DNA of 64,000 nt, from NCBI RefSeq assembly GCF_003058365.1, contig NZ_CP028858.1, forward strand, positions 2,158,836 to 2,222,835. Reading direction: 5' to 3'. The DNA is from Halococcoides cellulosivorans. GTDB taxonomy: Archaea > Halobacteriota > Halobacteria > Halobacteriales > Haloarculaceae. Made by a program: the position numbers and the translations under genes. The notes under the pieces are model-generated. The model was not told the DNA's origin. It saw nothing but the letters and a program-made list of their open reading frames with translations, and ran no database searches. This document shows positions 60,072 through 64,000 of this stretch, in pieces; the stretch's first letter is position 1; every line of letters begins with the position of its first letter.

Positions 60072-60856
60072 ATGACACGCGAAATCGACCCGACACCACA
60101 GGCGGAGTATTTCAATTTCGAAGACGAGGTCGCGTTCGTCTCCGGGGCGGCGAGCGGCATCGGGCGCGCGACGGCGCTGTCGTTCGCACAGGAGGGTGCC
60201 GACGTGGTCGTCGCCGACATCGACGAGGCGGGCAACCGGAAGACGGCCGACCGCATCGAAGACCTCGGCAGTACGGCGCTAGCCGTGACGTGTGACCTGC
60301 GGGAGGCCAACGATGTCGAGGCGGCCATCACGCAGCGATCGACGAGTTCGGTCGCCTCGACTACGCCTGCAACAACGCTGGCGTGGAACAGCGCTCGGTC
60401 AAAACCGCGGACCTCCCGGTCAAGGAGTTCGATCGCGTCGTCGATACCGACCTGCGCGGCGTCTTCCTCGCGATGAAAGCGGAGATCCCACACGTCCGCG
60501 AACAGGGCGGAGCGATCGTCAACGTCTCCTCGGGTGCGGGCGTCGCGGGCTTTCCCGAATCCGCCTACGTCGCCGCGAAACACGGCGTCGTCGGACTGAC
60601 CCGATCGGCCGCGCTGGAATACGCCGAGACGGACATGCGAATCAACGCCGTCTGTCCGGGGATCGTCGACACGTCGATGATGGACCGCGTCACCGACGGC
60701 AGAGACGGCGGCCGGGAGGACGTGGTCGATCAGGAGCCGATCGGTCGGATGGGCGAACCCGACGAAATCGCGAACGCCGTTCTCTGGCTGTGTTCGGACG
60801 CCGCGTCGTTCGTCCTCGGCCATCCGATGGTCGTCGACGGTGGCCAGACAGTGTAG
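60072..60856 (+). pseudogene. SDR-family oxidoreductase with a 1-base frameshift
   Basis: From the ATG at 60072 the frame gives the cofactor motif SGAASGIGRATALSFAQEGA. Near 60330 the reading must change by one base: the second frame continues AAIDEFGRLDYACNNAGVEQ, then the catalytic YVAAKHGVVGLTRSAALEYA and a normal C-terminus ending VVDGGQTV. The combined span of 785 bases is one short of a multiple of three. All SDR motifs (TGxxxGIG, NNAG, Ser and YxxxK) remain, so the break is recent or is a base-calling error. Substrate unknown. Confidence 0.85.
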
Positions 60857-60882
60857 ACTGCGCTGGCGGGCGCGACCGGTCG

Positions 60883-61890
60883 CTACACCTCGACGACCGA
60901 ATACCGCCGATCGCGCGTCTCGCCCTCGGCGCGGATCAACCCGTACTGATCGAGTTTCGCACAGTAGTTGCGCATCATTCGGCGGCTACGCGGCTCTGCG
61001 ACGCGTGCGCTGTAGGCGTCGTACAGCGGTCCCGGCGCGATCTCGCCGGCCTCGCGAATCGCCGCGTAGACCGCACGCTGATGCTCACCGAGCGTCTCCA
61101 GGCGGCGCTCGCGGATCGTCGAGCGGGCGGTCGGGACCGCATCGGCGAGGTCCCGATCGGCGATCCGATCGCCACCGCGGCGTTCGGCCGCCCGGGCCGC
61201 CGCACGCAGCGCGTCGATGGCGACGCGGGCGTCCCCGCCCGCCCGGTCGGCGATCGTCCGCAGTCCGCGTTCGTCGATCGCGCCCGGGTCGAGGCCGCGC
61301 TCGGCGCGCGAGGCCAGGATCGCCCCGAGTTCGTCGACGCCGTACCGATCGAAGTTGACGGTCACGCCACCCCGGAGGCGGCTGTCCAGGCGGTCGTCGA
61401 GGTCCGCGAACAGCTCCGCCTCGCGGTTGGCGATCAAGACGAGCGTCACCTCGGGAGTCGCGTTGAGATCGTAGAGCAGGTCGGTCGAACTGAGCTGATC
61501 GACCTCGTCGAGGACGGCGACGAAGGGCCCATCGAGGGCCCCGCGAAACCGCTCGCGGAGCGCGTCGATCGCCGTCGACTGGCGGTGGACGTCGGTGGTG
61601 TCACCCACCGCGTCGAGCAGGCGACGGCGGACGGCAAACGGCGACCCGTCACGCCAGCAGTTGACGTACTGGGCGTCGAGTCCGGGCAACTGCTCGCGCA
61701 ACTGTCGCAGCGTGTAGCGGGCGACACAGGTCTTGCCCGCGCCCGTCGGGCCGAACAGGGAGGCGTTCTCGCCGGGCTGGTCGTCGAGCAGTGGATCCAG
61801 CGCCGTCGAGAGCCGGTCGATCTCCTCGTGGCGATGCTCGACGTCCCGTGGCACGAACTGGGCCGTGAGGACGCGAGCGTCGGTGATCAT
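60883..61890 (-). CDS. orc: Orc1/Cdc6-family replication initiator
   Basis: 335-residue AAA+ ATPase. Walker A is SLFGPTGAGKTCVARYTLRQ, Walker B is VAVLDEVDQLSSTDLLYDLN, and sensor-like LVLIANREAELFADLDDRLDSRL follows. The C-terminal winged helix (RRYSVVEV end, YDAYSARVAEPRSRRMMRN) should bind DNA. Replication initiators bind origin boxes, but I see no such boxes next to the gene, so this paralogue may act elsewhere. ATG 61890. Confidence 0.92.
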   Translation of the reverse strand: MITDARVLTAQFVPRDVEHRHEEIDRLSTALDPLLDDQPGENASLFGPTGAGKTCVARYTLRQLREQLPGLDAQYVNCWRDGSPFAVRRRLLDAVGDTTDVHRQSTAIDALRERFRGALDGPFVAVLDEVDQLSSTDLLYDLNATPEVTLVLIANREAELFADLDDRLDSRLRGGVTVNFDRYGVDELGAILASRAERGLDPGAIDERGLRTIADRAGGDARVAIDALRAAARAAERRGGDRIADRDLADAVPTARSTIRERRLETLGEHQRAVYAAIREAGEIAPGPLYDAYSARVAEPRSRRMMRNYCAKLDQYGLIRAEGETRDRRYSVVEV

Positions 61891-61930
61891 TCGGTCAGAA
61901 TAGGGTACTCGGACAGTAAAGTGGTCGGGC

Positions 61931-62599
61931 CTACAGCCGATCGAGCGCCGCGAGCGTCTCGGCGGCCTCGCGAGCGGCCGCGAGGTGGTCCTGTGCACGG
62001 CGCGGATCGGACGTCTCGGCCGCCGCGGTCGCGAACCGTTCGAGCGTGGTCTCGACCGCCGCGCGACTGTCGACGATCGCATCGCCGGAGCGGTCGGCCA
62101 CCGTGGTCTGGGCGTTCTGCGCGGTCGATCGATCGGCCCCCTGCTCGGGGACCAGCGGGTCGCGCCCGGCCTCCCCGGAGCGGTCGACGGTCGGGGAGCG
62201 ATCGGCCGCCGACTGGTCGGCCGCGGCACGGTCGCCAGTCGACGGCTCGGCCGCGGCGGCGGACGCGTCGGACGGCGATCGGTCGCTCTGGGACGGATCG
62301 GCGGACTGGGCGTCGGCAGCTCCGTCGGCATCGGCCTCACGCTGGGGAATCAGGTGGTCGACGTCGTCGGCCTCCGCGTCCGACTCCTCGACCGCGACGG
62401 CCTCCTGGCAGGTCGGGCAGAACTCCTCGTCGTTCTGGCGGAAGATCGGATCGCCACACGTCCCACAGTGGGCGTTGGTCATCGTCGCCCCCTTGAGCAG
62501 GAGGTCACTCATCCGCTGGGTCGACTCCCGATCGGCCTGATCCTGTTCGTACTGTTCGCGGAGGCGCTCGCGTTCGGCCTCCTCGTCGAACTCGCTCAT
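61931..62599 (-). CDS. Sjogren-antigen-like zinc-ribbon protein
   Basis: 222 residues. The N-terminal part (ERLREQYEQDQADRESTQRM, then SDLLLKGATMTNAHCGTCGDPIF and EFCPTCQE) has two Cys pairs of the archaeal Sjogren's/scleroderma autoantigen 1 family. A long Ala/Asp/Ser-rich, probably disordered linker leads to a C-terminal helical region (TLERFATAAAETSDPRRAQD). ATG 62599 gives the family start. Role unknown. Confidence 0.85.
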   Translation of the reverse strand: MSEFDEEAERERLREQYEQDQADRESTQRMSDLLLKGATMTNAHCGTCGDPIFRQNDEEFCPTCQEAVAVEESDAEADDVDHLIPQREADADGAADAQSADPSQSDRSPSDASAAAAEPSTGDRAAADQSAADRSPTVDRSGEAGRDPLVPEQGADRSTAQNAQTTVADRSGDAIVDSRAAVETTLERFATAAAETSDPRRAQDHLAAAREAAETLAALDRL

Positions 62600-62677
62600 A
62601 CCGGACGTGAGGGTCCGAGCACCCAAAAGGATACGGAAGCGGGGATCGGCCGGGAGCGGGCCAGAACGGGCCGATCG

Positions 62678-64000
62678 CTACACGCGATCGCGGATGACTT
62701 TGAGATTCTCCTCGGGCCCCCACCGGCCGCCGAACGTGAACAGCCACACGACGCCCAGGCCGATCACGTACGTCGCCGCGATGGGCAGGCCAAGGACGAG
62801 CATCTTCGCGACGCCCTGTGAGGTGACCGCCATCGTCACCACGAACGACCCGAGCACGGCGACCCGCCAGTGCCGGCGGAGTGCGGCATAGGTGAGGATC
62901 CCACCGTAGTGGAACAGGACCATCGAGACGGGCACCATCCCGAGCAGGCCCACGCCGACCGTGGTGTAGACCACCAGCCACCCGAAGTTCTTGATCTGGT
63001 AGGCGATGATCATGTTCGCGCGGACGGAGTCCTGAACCAGCCAGGAGATGATCGTCGGCGCGACGAGTGCGAACCCGACGATCCCGCCGACGGTCACGCC
63101 CAGGATCATCGACCCGCCCCAGACGAGCCAGGTCCGGCGATCGCCGCGGGCGTAACCGCGCTCTTTGAGCGCCGGCCAGGCGTAATAGAGGATCATCGGC
63201 ACCGTGAAGATCAACCCGACGAGCACGCCGACCTTGATCTCGAAGACCAGGTGTTCGACGGGGTGGAGCGTGACGATGTTGACAGCGCTCTCCTCGACGA
63301 GTGCGAGGCCGACGAAGTACTCTTTGATCGTCCCCATCCCGCCCTGGTAGAGCCACATGAAGATCGCGGCGCTGACCACCATGAACACGCCGACGATACG
63401 GAACGCCTTCGAGGTGAGCGAGTCGATGATGAACGTAACGTCGCGGTAGTAGCCACCGATATCGTCCTCGTCGGGTTCGTCGTCGACGAACGCGCCGAAC
63501 ATCCCCGTCGCGGTGTTCGTGAGGACGTTGCCCTCCTCGTCGGTCTCGGCGTCCTCACCAGCGGCCTCGCCCTCGGCACCGTCGGGGGCCTCACCGTCGG
63601 CAGCCTCACCCTCGACGGCCTCGTCGACAGACTGAGCGGCGTCGAACCGGGCGAGGATCGCTTCGGCTTTCTCGGGGTTGTCGTCTTGCAGCGCCATCCC
63701 GGCGTAGGCGGTCGCCTCGTCCTCGTCGAGCACACGGAACACGTCGAGCGGAGCGTCACGGACCTGCTGGGTCGAGAGCGCGCCGACGTCGACGTCTTCG
63801 GGATCGCGCACCGCGGCCATCGCGAGTTCGTCGCTGGCGAACACCTTCGAGACCGTCCGGTAGAGGACGACGAGCGCGACGAGCAGTCCGACCACGACGG
63901 CGAGGACGACCGCGACGGTCGGTCGCGAGACGCCCAGCGCCGCGGGCAGATCGGGGAACGGGTCGGTGAAGTAGACCGGATTCACCGTGCGACTCGCCTG
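62678..64000 (-). CDS. tatC: Twin-arginine translocase TatC, TatCt type, 5' end outside window
   Basis: The TatC core lies in the C-terminal half with six helices: LVFEIKVGVLVGLIFTVPMILYYAWPALKERG is the conserved second-helix region. The preceding 200 residues hold a helix (TVAVVLAVVVGLLVALVVLY) and a long acidic linker (about 115-170, rich in Glu/Asp/Ala). The frame stays open to the right edge, so the gene likely continues: haloarchaeal TatCt has two fused TatC domains. A GTG at 63985 is the start if it is a single-domain protein. TatC recognises twin-arginine signals, used by several proteins in this window. Confidence 0.85.
   Translation of the reverse strand, partial: QASRTVNPVYFTDPFPDLPAALGVSRPTVAVVLAVVVGLLVALVVLYRTVSKVFASDELAMAAVRDPEDVDVGALSTQQVRDAPLDVFRVLDEDEATAYAGMALQDDNPEKAEAILARFDAAQSVDEAVEGEAADGEAPDGAEGEAAGEDAETDEEGNVLTNTATGMFGAFVDDEPDEDDIGGYYRDVTFIIDSLTSKAFRIVGVFMVVSAAIFMWLYQGGMGTIKEYFVGLALVEESAVNIVTLHPVEHLVFEIKVGVLVGLIFTVPMILYYAWPALKERGYARGDRRTWLVWGGSMILGVTVGGIVGFALVAPTIISWLVQDSVRANMIIAYQIKNFGWLVVYTTVGVGLLGMVPVSMVLFHYGGILTYAALRRHWRVAVLGSFVVTMAVTSQGVAKMLVLGLPIAATYVIGLGVVWLFTFGGRWGPEENLKVIRDRV

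Noticed and set aside
61891-61930. Replication origin beside the Orc1/Cdc6 gene
   Set aside because: The 40-base gap upstream has no repeated origin boxes or AT-rich unwinding stretch, and neither gene end shows them.

Overview
The window is haloarchaeal chromosome. It is GC-rich, the proteins are acidic, several TATA-like boxes lie 25-35 bases before leaderless starts, genes overlap by ATGA or GTGA, and the markers are archaeal: aIF2 gamma, Rpo7 (RpoE1), Spt4, Hef, Orc1/Cdc6, a TatC of the haloarchaeal type and DUF555. The dockerin and cohesin proteins fit a Haloarculaceae-like halophile, but the genus is a guess.

Layout. 1-16.8 kb is mostly core: the 5' part of an Ig-like surface protein, hisC, an AK6-like kinase, a CDP-alcohol phosphatidyltransferase, aIF2 gamma, a PIN protein, rpoE1, spt4, a GTP-dependent dephospho-CoA kinase, a UvrD-type helicase and DUF555. 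This part ends with a PqqD-like / lasso B2-like / nucleotidyltransferase trio (15.05-16.8 kb). 17-37 kb is an accessory cell-surface island with a CPBP protease, a DUF1616-like protein, a RelBE-type module with a broken toxin, glycosyltransferases, sulfatase-fold enzymes, a flippase and a large DUF2206-like membrane protein; one sulfatase-fold gene there is strikingly AT-rich. A single minus-strand run of about 11 kb (37.27 to 25.86 kb) starts with an asparagine-synthetase-like cyclase, a 40-residue lasso-peptide-like precursor and an HPrK-like kinase, and continues into the glycan genes.

37.4-50.4 kb carries cohesin/dockerin surface proteins, two acetyltransferases, Hef, a 1313-residue surface protein, a thioredoxin and a phosphate permease. 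50.5-53.2 kb holds a membrane-anchored protein, an HTH regulator and a second phosphate permease. 53.4-56.0 kb is a small AT-rich insertion flanked by a 66-bp direct repeat of the 3' end of polB; it holds a four-TM membrane protein and an IS5-type transposase. 56-64 kb has a PolB2 operon with a RecA-like partner, a VapBC-like pair, a frameshifted SDR, Orc1/Cdc6, a zinc-ribbon protein and TatC.

Main discovery. Positions 35280-35402 (minus) encode a peptide with the complete lasso leader motif YxxPxLxxxGxxxxLT followed by a core that begins with Gly and has Asp at core position 8. It lies between a cyclase homologue and a kinase homologue, while the matching RRE and leader-peptidase homologues lie about 20 kb away. 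Together this is a plausible, physically split archaeal lasso-peptide system.
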